47,778 nucleotides of DNA from a virus, in IMG/VR virus record IMGVR_UViG_3300036846_000621, positions 1-47,778 of that record, one strand, 5' to 3'. The notes below the pieces were generated by a model that saw only the letters and a program-made list of their open reading frames with translations, ran no database searches and was not told the DNA's origin. The translations under genes were made by a program, and so were the position numbers. This document shows positions 12,302 through 20,065 of the stretch, one piece after another. Position 1 is the first letter of the stretch, and each line of letters starts with the position of its first letter.

Positions 12302-14730
12302 GCCCGTTCGACCATCTAATGAACCACAACTGTACTGACTGTAGCCTACATGAAGGAACGGAGAGAGTATGTATAGGCGGTTCTGGCAACCCGAAATCGA
12401 AGATACTCATACTAGGAGAAGCGCCCGGTGAGAACGAAGCAAGAACAGGTAGGGTCTTTTCTGGGCGAGCCGGTCAACTGCTGGACCTCGCGCTTAAAGA
12501 TGCAGGGCTGGAGAGAGACGAGATTTATGTCTCTAACGTGGTCCGCTGTCGACCCGACGACAACCGTCGACCTAGCCGTGTCGAATGGGAAGCTTGTCGT
12601 CAGTATCTGGAGAGAGAGTCAGCCGCATTATCTCCACGTTTCGTTCTCCTCCTTGGAAACACTGCACTACAGGTGGTCGCTCGTAAGTCAGGCATCACTA
12701 CTAAACGCGGTGTTCGCTTGGATATCAAGGATCCAGTTTGGCAGTCTGCGGAGGTCATGGCAACCATCCACCCAGCATTTGTTCTCCGCAACCCCGGACA
12801 AGGTACAGTTTTTTCCGAAGACATTCGCCGATTTGCCCGAATGGTTCATGGAGAGTTTCGCGCGGTTAGTGTCAGACCTCGGATGGTACGAACATCAAAA
12901 GGACTCAAGCTCGTCAAGCGACTCCTCATGGACGCGCCAGAAGGCACGGTCGTAAGCTATGACGTGGAGAACCGCGGAAGGCCTTGGGAACCTGAGTGGG
13001 ACATCGTCTGCTTGGGTGTTTCACTGGACGGCGAGAACACATACGTCATCCCACTTTCTCATCCTCAGTCTCCATTTCGACGACGTTGGCAAGACGTTCT
13101 CCGCTACCTTGCCCCTGCGCTCAATCGACACGGACATAAGTTGGTGGCTCAAAACGGTAAGCACGACAATGCCCAACTTGCCGGAGCCGGAGTTTACCTT
13201 CGCCATCAGTTCGATATTATGTTGGCTGCACATCTACTGGACGAGAACCGACCCAAGAACCTTGGATTTCTCAGTCAAAATGTCATTGGCGCCGACGTCT
13301 ACAAGGGGATGGTTGAGCTCAAACCTGACAAGATTATGGGCGAACCTCTCCGGAAGATCGCAGAATACAATGGCTACGACGTGGGTTATACTCACCAAAT
13401 CTACCACAGAGTGAGAGAAGAACTGTTGGCCCAGCCCCGACTCACCCGTCTATTCATCAAGCTGATGATGCCCGCCTCGCATGTGATCCAAGAAGTCGAA
13501 ACTGCTGGCATGTACGTCGACCGAACCTTGCTGTGGGACCGTATCGAAATCCTCCAAAAGGAGATAGGGGTCCGCAAGGAGGTGCTCAATGAACATCTAC
13601 CGAAGAAGATGCGGGCGAACTTCAACTTCAACAGCACACAGCAACTCGGACGTTGGCTCTTTACTAAGGAGGGGTTGGGGTTATCCCCTCTCGAGAAAAC
13701 CGCGACAGGCCGACCATCCACACGCGAGGCTGTACTTCTTCACTATCACAATCATCCTGCTATTCGTGCTCTGCTGGAGTACCGAACATTGGAGTTGAAG
13801 TGGCTGAGAACTTGCTTGTTACCATGGTCTATGAAGTTGGATACGCGCTCACGCCTCCACACAACGTACAAGCTGTACGGGACGGTAACTGGGAGATTAT
13901 CTGGCGACCTTCAGCAGGTACCGAGGGATTCTTTCATTCGTGGTGTAATCGGTGCTCCTCCGGGGTGGTGCTTCGTCCAAGCGGATTACTCGCAGATAGA
14001 GTTACGCATCGCTGCCCATGTCTCGGGGGAGCAAAGGATGAGAAGAGCGTTCCTAGCTGGCGAGGACCTTCACTTGCTGACGGCGAGCACGTTGACTGGG
14101 AAGTCTGGGCCTTCAGTGACGAAGGAGGAGAGGAAGAAGGCGAAGGCGGTGAACTTCGGGTTCCTCTACGGGATGTATCCGAGGAAGTTTCAGCAATACG
14201 CCTTCGAGAACTACGAACTCGAGGTGAGTCTGAATGAGGCGGAGCTGGCTCGTCAGCAATACTTCGAGATGTTCCCACAGCTGGTGGGTTGGCACGATCG
14301 CCAGCGTCGTGTGGCCCATAACCATCATCGGGTTGTATCTCCCCTGGGTCGCATACGTCACCTACCTGACATTCTTAGCTCTGACAACGGCGTACGCATG
14401 GAGGCTGAGAGGCAAGCGATAAACTCACCCGTGCAGGCTACAGCCTCGGACTTCATGTTGTTCAGCATGGTGATACTGCACCCATTACTCGACCACAGAG
14501 AGGCGTTCATGGTCGGGACACTTCACGACGCGATCTTCTTCCAGGTGAAGGAGGATAAGATCGATAAGTGGCTACCGATCATCAAGGAAACCATGGAGAA
14601 CCTACCACTCAAGAAGACTTTCGGATTCAAGCCAAGCATACCCATCGTGGCAGATGTTGAATATGCCCAGCACTGGACAGGTACGCCCGACGCCAGCGGC
14701 TTGGGTATAGACTACGCGGATGTGATATAA
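12283..14730 (+). CDS. Uracil-DNA glycosylase / DNA polymerase I fusion
   Basis: 815 aa. Residues 1-200 are a family-4 type uracil-DNA glycosylase: Cys17, Cys20, Cys89 and Cys105 for a 4Fe-4S cluster, catalytic GEAPGENE (45-52), FSGRAGQLLD, NVVRCRP, HPAFVLR (163-169). Then a 3'-5' exonuclease domain (DVE near 226, NGKHDNAQ, YNGYDVGY), then a family A polymerase: motif A DYSQIELR (about 567), motif B KKAKAVNFGFLYG (about 620), motif C LHDA (about 746). The usual motif C is HDE; the final acidic residue is Ala here. No 5' nuclease domain. This is the replicative polymerase; the glycosylase probably removes or senses uracil at the fork. Confidence 0.93.
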   Translation: MAERYVSPFDHLMNHNCTDCSLHEGTERVCIGGSGNPKSKILILGEAPGENEARTGRVFSGRAGQLLDLALKDAGLERDEIYVSNVVRCRPDDNRRPSRVEWEACRQYLERESAALSPRFVLLLGNTALQVVARKSGITTKRGVRLDIKDPVWQSAEVMATIHPAFVLRNPGQGTVFSEDIRRFARMVHGEFRAVSVRPRMVRTSKGLKLVKRLLMDAPEGTVVSYDVENRGRPWEPEWDIVCLGVSLDGENTYVIPLSHPQSPFRRRWQDVLRYLAPALNRHGHKLVAQNGKHDNAQLAGAGVYLRHQFDIMLAAHLLDENRPKNLGFLSQNVIGADVYKGMVELKPDKIMGEPLRKIAEYNGYDVGYTHQIYHRVREELLAQPRLTRLFIKLMMPASHVIQEVETAGMYVDRTLLWDRIEILQKEIGVRKEVLNEHLPKKMRANFNFNSTQQLGRWLFTKEGLGLSPLEKTATGRPSTREAVLLHYHNHPAIRALLEYRTLELKWLRTCLLPWSMKLDTRSRLHTTYKLYGTVTGRLSGDLQQVPRDSFIRGVIGAPPGWCFVQADYSQIELRIAAHVSGEQRMRRAFLAGEDLHLLTASTLTGKSGPSVTKEERKKAKAVNFGFLYGMYPRKFQQYAFENYELEVSLNEAELARQQYFEMFPQLVGWHDRQRRVAHNHHRVVSPLGRIRHLPDILSSDNGVRMEAERQAINSPVQATASDFMLFSMVILHPLLDHREAFMVGTLHDAIFFQVKEDKIDKWLPIIKETMENLPLKKTFGFKPSIPIVADVEYAQHWTGTPDASGLGIDYADVI

Positions 14731-14731
14731 T
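14723..14731 (+). promoter_or_regulatory. Extended -10 promoter overlapping the polymerase stop codon
   Basis: TGATATAAT, a perfect extended -10; the TAA inside it is the polymerase stop. The downstream ATG at 14742 is 10 bases away, giving a transcript with almost no leader. Same design as at 7983-7991. Confidence 0.6.
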
Positions 14732-14741
14732 GATACGTACA

Positions 14742-14939
14742 ATGGCTCAAACTCCCAGATACGCCCTCTGTACTCCAAGGGCAGCGGCGAGATATCTTGA
14801 TGTTACCCCCCGTACCATCGCTCGCTGGTGTAGGTCAGGGCAGTTGAGAGCTATTAAGGTGGGTCGTGTGTGGCGTGTTTGTACCCTCGACGGTCGACCC
14901 ATCCTGGAGGTGACACCTCGTGGCGTGGAACCAAAGTAG
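14742..14939 (+). CDS. Small helix-turn-helix protein, excisionase/MerR-like
   Basis: 65 aa from the ATG at 14742; an ATG at 14730 overlaps the promoter and is less likely. CTPRAAARYLDVTPRTIARW is the helix-turn-helix of the HTH_17/excisionase family, followed by a two-strand wing (LRAIKVGRVWRV). There is no integrase here, so a role in transcription or DNA architecture is more likely than excision. It overlaps the next gene by 20 bases. Confidence 0.8.
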   Translation: MAQTPRYALCTPRAAARYLDVTPRTIARWCRSGQLRAIKVGRVWRVCTLDGRPILEVTPRGVEPK

Positions 14940-16020
14940 AGTGAAGATGTTCCGCCGCTGTCAGCGTCAGTACTCGTTTCGCTATGACACGGCGGGGATA
15001 CTAGGACTAGACCCGACACTGGAGATGGTGCCTCGGGTGCACAAAGTACAGCTAGAGCGCGGGACATGGATACACAAACTGCTGGAGGCGCATAATCGTG
15101 AGTGGGCAGGCATCGGAGGACCCAGTTGGCGTCGAGTACATAAGCAACTTACAACTGACTTTGAAGGGCTCTTTGAAGAAGAACGGGAAGAGCTCGGAGA
15201 CCTGCCTAATGAGTGTGAACGCATCTTCCGCGGATATCTACGCAACTGGCGAGGCAGTCGTGATCGCTATACCGTGGCAGAACTCCCAAGTGGAGATCCT
15301 GCAATCGAGTTCGTTGTTGAGGCATCTCTTGAGCGGTGGGGTATTGAGGATCCGTTCAAAGGGCAGATCGACCTCCTCGTCGAAGACCACGACTTAGGTG
15401 GTCTGTGGGTGTGGGATCACAAGTCGGTGAAGAACATACCGAGCGATGATGAGCGGATGATGTCCCCACAGAACTGTATGTACGTGTGGGCGCTGCGTAA
15501 GATGGGGATTGACGTTCGAGGCTTCGTGTACAATTACCTCCGCACAAAGCCCCCATCGATGCCTCGGGTGTTGAAGCGCAACACGCAGTACGGACCTGCC
15601 GGTACGCTCAGCCAGGCAGCACGCATGGACACTGACTATTACACCTACCTCCAATGCATCAAGGACGCTCATGGTGAGCACTGGCGTGAGTGGGCACAAC
15701 GTGTCTACAAGGCTAAGCTGATTCAGCTGAGGGAGCGTGACTGGATGTGGTATCGGCAGGTGCCCATCCCCGTCGAAGACGAGAAGATCCGTCAGGCACT
15801 GGCTGAATTTCTCACCACAGTTCGCGACATTGAGCGGCGGTCCAAGAAGTACCCGCCCCGCAGCTATTTCTACTCCTGTCGCTGGGGCTGTGACTATCAC
15901 CTACCTTGCACGGCAGCGTTTGCCGGGCTGGACATAGCCAACATCATCAAGGAGGACTACACATTCGATGACGAGAGGTACAGCGAAGCTAACCCTAAGT
16001 TCGACCTGCTCCGCGAATAA
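14920..16020 (+). CDS. Cas4/RecB-like PD-(D/E)XK nuclease with Fe-S cluster
   Basis: 366 aa, GTG start with GGAGGT 8 bases upstream. N-terminal SRVKMFRRCQRQYSFRY is the classic Cas4/AddB-type start, carrying the first cluster Cys. The nuclease core follows: GQIDLLVEDHD and WVWDHKSVK (D...ExK-type with Asp, then the DHKS strand). C-terminal CRWGCDYHLPC supplies the remaining three cysteines. Likely a DNA end-processing exonuclease. It lies immediately before a Sak4-like ATPase and an SSB, forming a recombination module. Confidence 0.85.
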   Translation: MAWNQSRVKMFRRCQRQYSFRYDTAGILGLDPTLEMVPRVHKVQLERGTWIHKLLEAHNREWAGIGGPSWRRVHKQLTTDFEGLFEEEREELGDLPNECERIFRGYLRNWRGSRDRYTVAELPSGDPAIEFVVEASLERWGIEDPFKGQIDLLVEDHDLGGLWVWDHKSVKNIPSDDERMMSPQNCMYVWALRKMGIDVRGFVYNYLRTKPPSMPRVLKRNTQYGPAGTLSQAARMDTDYYTYLQCIKDAHGEHWREWAQRVYKAKLIQLRERDWMWYRQVPIPVEDEKIRQALAEFLTTVRDIERRSKKYPPRSYFYSCRWGCDYHLPCTAAFAGLDIANIIKEDYTFDDERYSEANPKFDLLRE

Positions 16021-16829
16021 TGCCTAGGACACGTAGGCCAGGCTCGCGGCCGGCGGATATGGATGCGTTGGTCACACGTATGCAGAAGCGCATCAAGTCA
16101 GCGAGTGATCTACCGCGACAGCAGAAGTTCTTGTTCTACGGTGAGCCGGGTTCACGCAAGACGCGGCTGGCGTCGAGCGCGCCTGAACCCCTCATCATAG
16201 ACGTGAACGACCAGGGCTACGACAGCGTGCGTCGTGACTACGACCCCAAGTACATTCTCCTGGATCGATGGCAGGATATCAACGATGTGTATTGGTTCCT
16301 ACAGTCGGGCGAACATGCCTTTCAGACTGTGGTGGTGGATCACGTCACCAACCTTCAGAACGTATGCCTCAACTTCGTCATCGGCGATGAGACCTCACGA
16401 GATGCAAGTCGTGACCCGGACCTACCGTCGAGGCAAGTGTGGGGTAAAGTCGGTCAGTTGATGAAGACGCAGATCATCAACTTCCGTAACTTGCCTATGA
16501 ACGTAGTCTTCCTAGCCCAGGTCAGGGCGAACGAAATCGAGGGCGCTGACGATGAGACGTTCATCAAGCTGGGGCCTGAAGTGTCACCGTCTGTCCAGAA
16601 GGTCCTCACTGCGTCTGTCGGCACCATCGGTATGTTGACGAAGAAGGACGTGTTCATCAAGGCAAGAGACACCGAGAAGCGCCGCAAAGAAACTCGCACG
16701 CGGCTTATGATCGGAGACAGTGAGCGCTACATCAGCAAGGATCGTAACCACGTGTTCGGCGAGTATATCGACGGGCCCGACCTGACGAGAATGATCGAGA
16801 TGATGTACGAAGACAAGGAGGTCGAGTAA
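16020..16829 (+). CDS. Sak4-like RecA-fold ATPase (AAA_24)
   Basis: 269 aa, ATG overlapping the previous stop (TAATG). Walker A GEPGSRKTRLA near residues 41-51, Walker B TVVVDHVTNL, and an arginine-rich C-terminal half. Length and setting fit phage Sak4 single-strand annealing/recombination ATPases, which work with an adjacent SSB. Likely promotes recombination-dependent replication. Confidence 0.8.
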   Translation: MPRTRRPGSRPADMDALVTRMQKRIKSASDLPRQQKFLFYGEPGSRKTRLASSAPEPLIIDVNDQGYDSVRRDYDPKYILLDRWQDINDVYWFLQSGEHAFQTVVVDHVTNLQNVCLNFVIGDETSRDASRDPDLPSRQVWGKVGQLMKTQIINFRNLPMNVVFLAQVRANEIEGADDETFIKLGPEVSPSVQKVLTASVGTIGMLTKKDVFIKARDTEKRRKETRTRLMIGDSERYISKDRNHVFGEYIDGPDLTRMIEMMYEDKEVE

Positions 16830-17479
16830 TGGCGTCAGAGACACTGCGAATCGACTTCAGCGGAGTGGATAAGGAGATCCGCTCCGGTGGTCGCGCAGCT
16901 CATATCCCCGAAGGAGACTACCTGTTCAAGGTCGTCTCGCACGAACTCCGCAAGTCCGAACGCAGTGGCAGCAGATACATCTCATGGCAGGTTCAATGCA
17001 TGAGCAAGCCCTACGCAGGTAAGACGATTTACCACATCACCTCACTCAAGCACGAGGCGTTGTGGAACCTGCGCAATCTCATCTTCGCCTGCACCGGCAA
17101 GAACTTCGGGGGCAAGGTCGCAAACTTCGCCCCGCGAACGATTTACGGCAAGGTCTTCGCCGGCACCACAGAGGATGACACGTACATCAAGAACGAGGGC
17201 AATGAGAACGAGCGCGAAGTGATGAGGTCAATCCTGGCCGACATTCGCCCCAAGGCTGAGTTGAAGGGGTCGGATGAAGACGAGGACGAAGACACCGAAG
17301 ACGAGGAAGAGTACGAAGACGAAGAGGCTGAGGACGAAGATGAGGACGAAGACGAGGACGAAGTACCTCCGCCGAAGAAGCGCCCCCGAGCCAAGGCTAA
17401 GACGTCATCTAAGCGTCGCACTCGAGACGACGACGAAGAGGACGAAGACCTCGAGGACGTAGACGTAGACGATATCTAA
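16829..17479 (+). CDS. Single-stranded DNA-binding protein with long acidic tail
   Basis: 216 aa. An N-terminal OB-like domain of the DUF669/phage SSB type (GDYLFKVVSHELRKSERSG..., then a SWQVQCM strand) is followed by an Asp/Glu-rich region, a Pro/Lys/Arg segment (PPPKKRPRAKAK) and a final acidic tip. Acidic C-termini of SSBs dock partner proteins. The PPPK-basic block resembles the tail of the 42-734 protein. It directly follows the Sak4-like gene and is the last gene before a terminator. Confidence 0.8.
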   Translation: MASETLRIDFSGVDKEIRSGGRAAHIPEGDYLFKVVSHELRKSERSGSRYISWQVQCMSKPYAGKTIYHITSLKHEALWNLRNLIFACTGKNFGGKVANFAPRTIYGKVFAGTTEDDTYIKNEGNENEREVMRSILADIRPKAELKGSDEDEDEDTEDEEEYEDEEAEDEDEDEDEDEVPPPKKRPRAKAKTSSKRRTRDDDEEDEDLEDVDVDDI

Positions 17480-17496
17480 CCTGCAAGGGTTAGTTA

Positions 17497-17546
17497 GAGG
17501 GCGTCCGGTCGCCTCCCTTCCCGCTGCTGACCGGGCGCCCTTTTTA
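17497..17546 (+). terminator. Rho-independent terminator after the SSB gene
   Basis: A 12-bp stem (GGGCGTCCGGTC, 17499-17510, with GACCGGGCGCCC, 17529-17540, one G-U pair) with an 18-base loop, followed by five T. Confidence 0.85.
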
Positions 17547-17553
17547 TCATGCC

Positions 17554-18177
17554 ATGAGTCAATCAGAAGGCAAGTTAGTTCTCAAGATGCAACGGAGGAT
17601 CCGAAGCCGCGGCGGCATGGTCTTCAAGATTCACGGCGGAGACAACCCCTTCCAGTCAGTTGGTATCCCAGATCTTCTATGTTGCTTCTATGGACGGTTC
17701 GTTGGTCTCGAAGCTAAGATTCCTGGCAATAAACCATCAGCAATACAACGAGCAACTCTACGCCAAATCGAGGCGGCGGGCGGCATCGCTAGGGTGGTTT
17801 ACTCAGTAGAAGATGTAGATAAAGCACTCGACGACGCCATGGACCACGTAGGCCTAGCATGGATTGCAGGGTTCTTTGACGGTGAGGGTTGTATTACTAT
17901 AAGACCCTCACCGTTCCATGATCGTGGTTATGTTAGACTCACGATCACTCAGAAGGATCCTGCCCCCTTGGTGGCAATACAGAAGATCCTAGGTATGGGG
18001 CACTTAACTAAGACACGATCTAACTGCCATAACCTCCAGATCGGTCGGCAACCCCACGTCAAGAGGTTCTTCACCACTGTGGGTCCGTTCATTCGCCTCC
18101 GTCACAGGAGGTTGAAGGTTGAAGAAGCTTGCGATTTTATGGGCATTGATCGCCCTAACTATTACTTCCACGACTAA
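17554..18177 (+). CDS. VRR-NUC nuclease fused to a LAGLIDADG homing endonuclease domain
   Basis: 207 aa. Residues 1-95 are a complete VRR-NUC domain: GGDNPFQSVGIPDLL (catalytic Asp), then GLEAKIPG (ExK), then QIEAAGGIARVVYSVEDV at the normal domain end. A single LAGLIDADG motif WIAGFFDGEG then begins at about residue 100, followed by the typical homing-nuclease core (LTITQKDPAPL..., KRFFTTVGPF). An in-frame ATG at 17839 marks the junction. VRR-NUC proteins act as structure-specific nucleases; one LAGLIDADG motif would need a dimer. No good ribosome-binding site is seen at 17554, right after the terminator. Confidence 0.85.
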   Translation: MSQSEGKLVLKMQRRIRSRGGMVFKIHGGDNPFQSVGIPDLLCCFYGRFVGLEAKIPGNKPSAIQRATLRQIEAAGGIARVVYSVEDVDKALDDAMDHVGLAWIAGFFDGEGCITIRPSPFHDRGYVRLTITQKDPAPLVAIQKILGMGHLTKTRSNCHNLQIGRQPHVKRFFTTVGPFIRLRHRRLKVEEACDFMGIDRPNYYFHD

Positions 18178-18451
18178 GGCTTCACCTATAAGTCCATCAG
18201 CGCTAATGTCTGACTTCATGTGCATCCATAGGTACGAGGGCGCCTGGAATGACCCCAATGCCCCTTACTATGGGGGGCTGCAGATGGACTGGAACTTTAT
18301 GAGCACGTATGGGGGTGATTACCTCCGAGAATGGGGGACAGCTGACCACTGGCCACCCGCGATACAGCTCGCTGTAGCGATTCGTGCGTATCTCTCAGGG
18401 CGAGGGTTTTACCCGTGGCCCAACACTGCGAGACTGTGTGGGCTTGTATAA
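18119..18451 (+). CDS. Secreted RPF-like muralytic protein
   Basis: 110 aa. TTG start set by AGGAGG 7 bases upstream, overlapping the end of the nuclease gene by 59 bases. Residues 1-21 are a Sec signal peptide (KKLAILWALIALTITSTTKA). The mature part matches the resuscitation-promoting factor / transglycosylase-like fold: CIHRYEGAWNDPNAPYYGGL with the catalytic Glu, then MSTYGG. Such domains cleave peptidoglycan and are mostly actinobacterial. It is made with the early operon and away from the lysis cassette, so a role in wall remodelling or host growth state is possible. Confidence 0.75.
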   Translation: MKKLAILWALIALTITSTTKASPISPSALMSDFMCIHRYEGAWNDPNAPYYGGLQMDWNFMSTYGGDYLREWGTADHWPPAIQLAVAIRAYLSGRGFYPWPNTARLCGLV

Positions 18452-18586
18452 CCACCGTCACGCGCGATGAATCACATGCACACAGGCTGTCCGTTCGCTG
18501 TACATCGACTGTACAACGTGCCTACGTGATCTCCTAACAAACGAACGTACGCCCCTCGGGCGGGAAACGAGGGTGAGAGATGCCAA

Positions 18587-18626
18587 ACGAAAGCCCCCTG
18601 TCGTGGCAGAAGCAGGGGGCTTTCGT
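18587..18626 (-). terminator. Strong hairpin at the convergence of early and late transcription
   Basis: 14-bp perfect arms (ACGAAAGCCCCCTG at 18587-18600 and its complement at 18613-18626) with a 12-base loop. Leftward it is followed by a short TTT; rightward there is no T-run. It probably ends late transcription and may hinder early transcription as well. Confidence 0.65.
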
Positions 18627-18656
18627 GAGCGCGAGGTCGAGAGGTATTACCCTCTC

Positions 18657-18665
18657 ATTGTATCA
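18657..18665 (-). promoter_or_regulatory. Leftward extended -10 element in the convergent gap
   Basis: TGATACAAT on the minus strand. RNA starting near 18650 would run about 65 bases to the hairpin at 18626-18587, so a small RNA is possible. No -35 seen; a GAGAGG inverted repeat covers the predicted start. Confidence 0.4.
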
Positions 18666-18721
18666 CACCAGAGAGGATCACCCGGAGGAGATGATCCCCC
18701 CACTGCGCCCCCACGCAGCTC

Positions 18722-18910
18722 TTATTCCTTATGCTCAGGCCACCCACTACCAATCGGTGGATGAGGCGCTGTCACTTGCTCCCCAAAGTCAGACCTTGGC
18801 CTCGCCACTCTCATGTACGCCCGCCGCTCCCAAAACGATAGCGATACCGTAATCGCAGCCAGCAGAAACAGACAGCCAACGCAAAAGGCAACCAAGGTGT
18901 TGGCGCTCAT
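18722..18910 (-). CDS. Single-span membrane protein, lysis cassette
   Basis: 62 aa. One transmembrane helix (NTLVAFCVGCLFLLAAITVSLSF) near the N-terminus is followed by a basic stretch (WERRAYMRVARPR) and a polar tail, so the C-terminus is probably cytoplasmic. ATG overlaps the stop of the two-span protein (ATGA). Likely an antiholin, second holin or small accessory lysis protein; it is the last gene of the late operon. Confidence 0.75.
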   Translation of the reverse strand: MSANTLVAFCVGCLFLLAAITVSLSFWERRAYMRVARPRSDFGEQVTAPHPPIGSGWPEHKE

Positions 18911-19083
18911 TTACCGTTCCCTCCGGGTAGTGAGACGATGATGATGGCGATAGCACCCACGATACCGAGAACTGCGAGCAGGTCAGAAGGCGTGTCCCGA
19001 TTCAGGACAAGTACAACGATCGCGAGCACGAAGGCGACGACCCCACAGAGGATCAGGTAAATCTCACGTTTGGTTGGATTCAA
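18907..19083 (-). CDS. Holin with two transmembrane helices
   Basis: 58 aa. TTG start at 19083 overlapping the endolysin stop (TTGA), with GAGGGTGG upstream. Helix 1 IYLILCGVVAFVLAIVVLVL and helix 2 LLAVLGIVGAIAIIIVSL are joined by a short charged loop, with a basic N-terminus: the usual class II holin shape. Placement directly after the endolysin gene supports the call. Confidence 0.75.
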   Translation of the reverse strand: MNPTKREIYLILCGVVAFVLAIVVLVLNRDTPSDLLAVLGIVGAIAIIIVSLPGGNGK

Positions 19084-19985
19084 CCAGCCACCCTCACAAA
19101 CACCGTGCCTTGGCTGTTCTTGTTGCGCGTGCGGCGCATGACCTCGCCACCGTTGCTGTTGTTGTCCACAGATGTATTGCCCTCGATGGCGGTGAAGGTG
19201 GGAGAGCTGGGCGACCACTTCTCGAAGAGGCCGATGTGGTCGTACTCTCCGTCCCAGTCCCAGTCGAAGCAAACAAGATCACCCGGCTTCGGATCGCTTG
19301 TAATGCTGAGTCCATTGTAGCCAAGTCGCGCGTCACTGACGATATACGGGACGTAGGCATACTCGACCCCCTTGCTAAAGCTCTTACTCGGTGAACCTGA
19401 GAGCTGATCGCACCACGTGACGAACATAGCACACCACGGTCCGATCATGCCGTACCACGACGTGTACTTGCACTGATTGCTGTTGGGCGGACTCTCCTCC
19501 GTGCCGATCTCCGGCAGGCTTTTGTCGAGACGAGCCTGACCAGAAGTCTTCTGTGGCGGAGGCGGTGCGTGGAAACGATCGAAGGCAGCGTTGATGAGCT
19601 CGACGGCACGAGCGTCCATCGCCATTTCCCCAGCGTGGGGCAACCCCTCGGGGATGCGGATTGAGCGTAGGGTGTTGAACGTGGGTTCACCGATCCACCC
19701 AGTGGGCTGCACGTTCTGCTGACGTTGAATGCCAGCGATGCCTGATTCGGTTACGTTTCCTCCTGCCTTGCCGTAGCTGAACTGGTTGCTGAACTGTTGA
19801 TCGAAGGCTTGCCACACCCATCGACCAGCGCGGCTGACTGTTCGCTTGTAGGCTTCGATGTCTGATCCGTCCACTGACGGAGTCTTGCCTTGACCTGCGG
19901 CGTCAGGCGGGTAACAGGAACGTGGGAATCCCTTGACCGCCACCATCGGCGCACCGGGGTACGCCTTTTGCCACCACTCGGTCAT
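19080..19985 (-). CDS. Endolysin with C-terminal CHAP amidase/peptidase domain
   Basis: 301 aa. Residues ~60-115 resemble a peptidoglycan-binding repeat (GIAGIQRQQNVQPTGWIGEP). A linker with a PPPPQK run precedes the CHAP domain (about 165-300): NQCKYTSWYG with the catalytic Cys, GDLVCFDWDWDGEYDHIGLF with the catalytic His, then AIEGNTS. No signal peptide, so export depends on the holin. The start overlaps the stop of a 27-residue membrane protein gene (ATGA). Confidence 0.88.
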   Translation of the reverse strand: MTEWWQKAYPGAPMVAVKGFPRSCYPPDAAGQGKTPSVDGSDIEAYKRTVSRAGRWVWQAFDQQFSNQFSYGKAGGNVTESGIAGIQRQQNVQPTGWIGEPTFNTLRSIRIPEGLPHAGEMAMDARAVELINAAFDRFHAPPPPQKTSGQARLDKSLPEIGTEESPPNSNQCKYTSWYGMIGPWCAMFVTWCDQLSGSPSKSFSKGVEYAYVPYIVSDARLGYNGLSITSDPKPGDLVCFDWDWDGEYDHIGLFEKWSPSSPTFTAIEGNTSVDNNSNGGEVMRRTRNKNSQGTVFVRVAG

Positions 19986-20065
19986 CGACGGGTCAAGAGG
20001 ATGATTGCGTAGAGGGCGATAACCCCTACCTCCACGACTAGGATCCAGGACTGTGTCGTGTTCAC
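19982..20065 (-). CDS. 27-residue membrane protein upstream of the endolysin
   Basis: GTG start at 20065 with AAGGAGG 5 bases upstream; the stop overlaps the endolysin ATG. The product starts MNTTQSW, then has one hydrophobic helix (ILVVEVGVIALYAIILL) and ends TRR. It overlaps both neighbours by 4 bases, exactly like the other genes of this cassette, which is strong support for a real gene. It may be a small holin/antiholin or lysis-timing peptide. Confidence 0.7.
   Translation of the reverse strand: MNTTQSWILVVEVGVIALYAIILLTRR

Larger units (their letters stand above)
18452..18721. other. Convergent intergenic region between early and late operons
   Basis: 270 bp with no convincing gene. 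It contains the hairpin at 18587-18626, a leftward extended -10 at 18657-18665 and a short GAGAGG...CCTCTC inverted repeat at 18639-18656. A rightward frame of 90 codons starts at 18580, but it begins inside the hairpin and runs antisense into the 18910-18722 gene, so it is not called. Confidence 0.6.

Noticed and set aside
14742-14939. Excisionase-like protein as evidence of lysogeny
   Set aside because: No integrase, attachment site or repressor cassette was seen; small HTH_17 proteins are common outside integration modules.
18580-18852. 90-codon rightward frame in the convergent gap
   Set aside because: Has a passable GAGGGTGA site but begins inside the 14-bp terminator-like hairpin and runs antisense over the 18722-18910 membrane protein gene; no recognisable fold.
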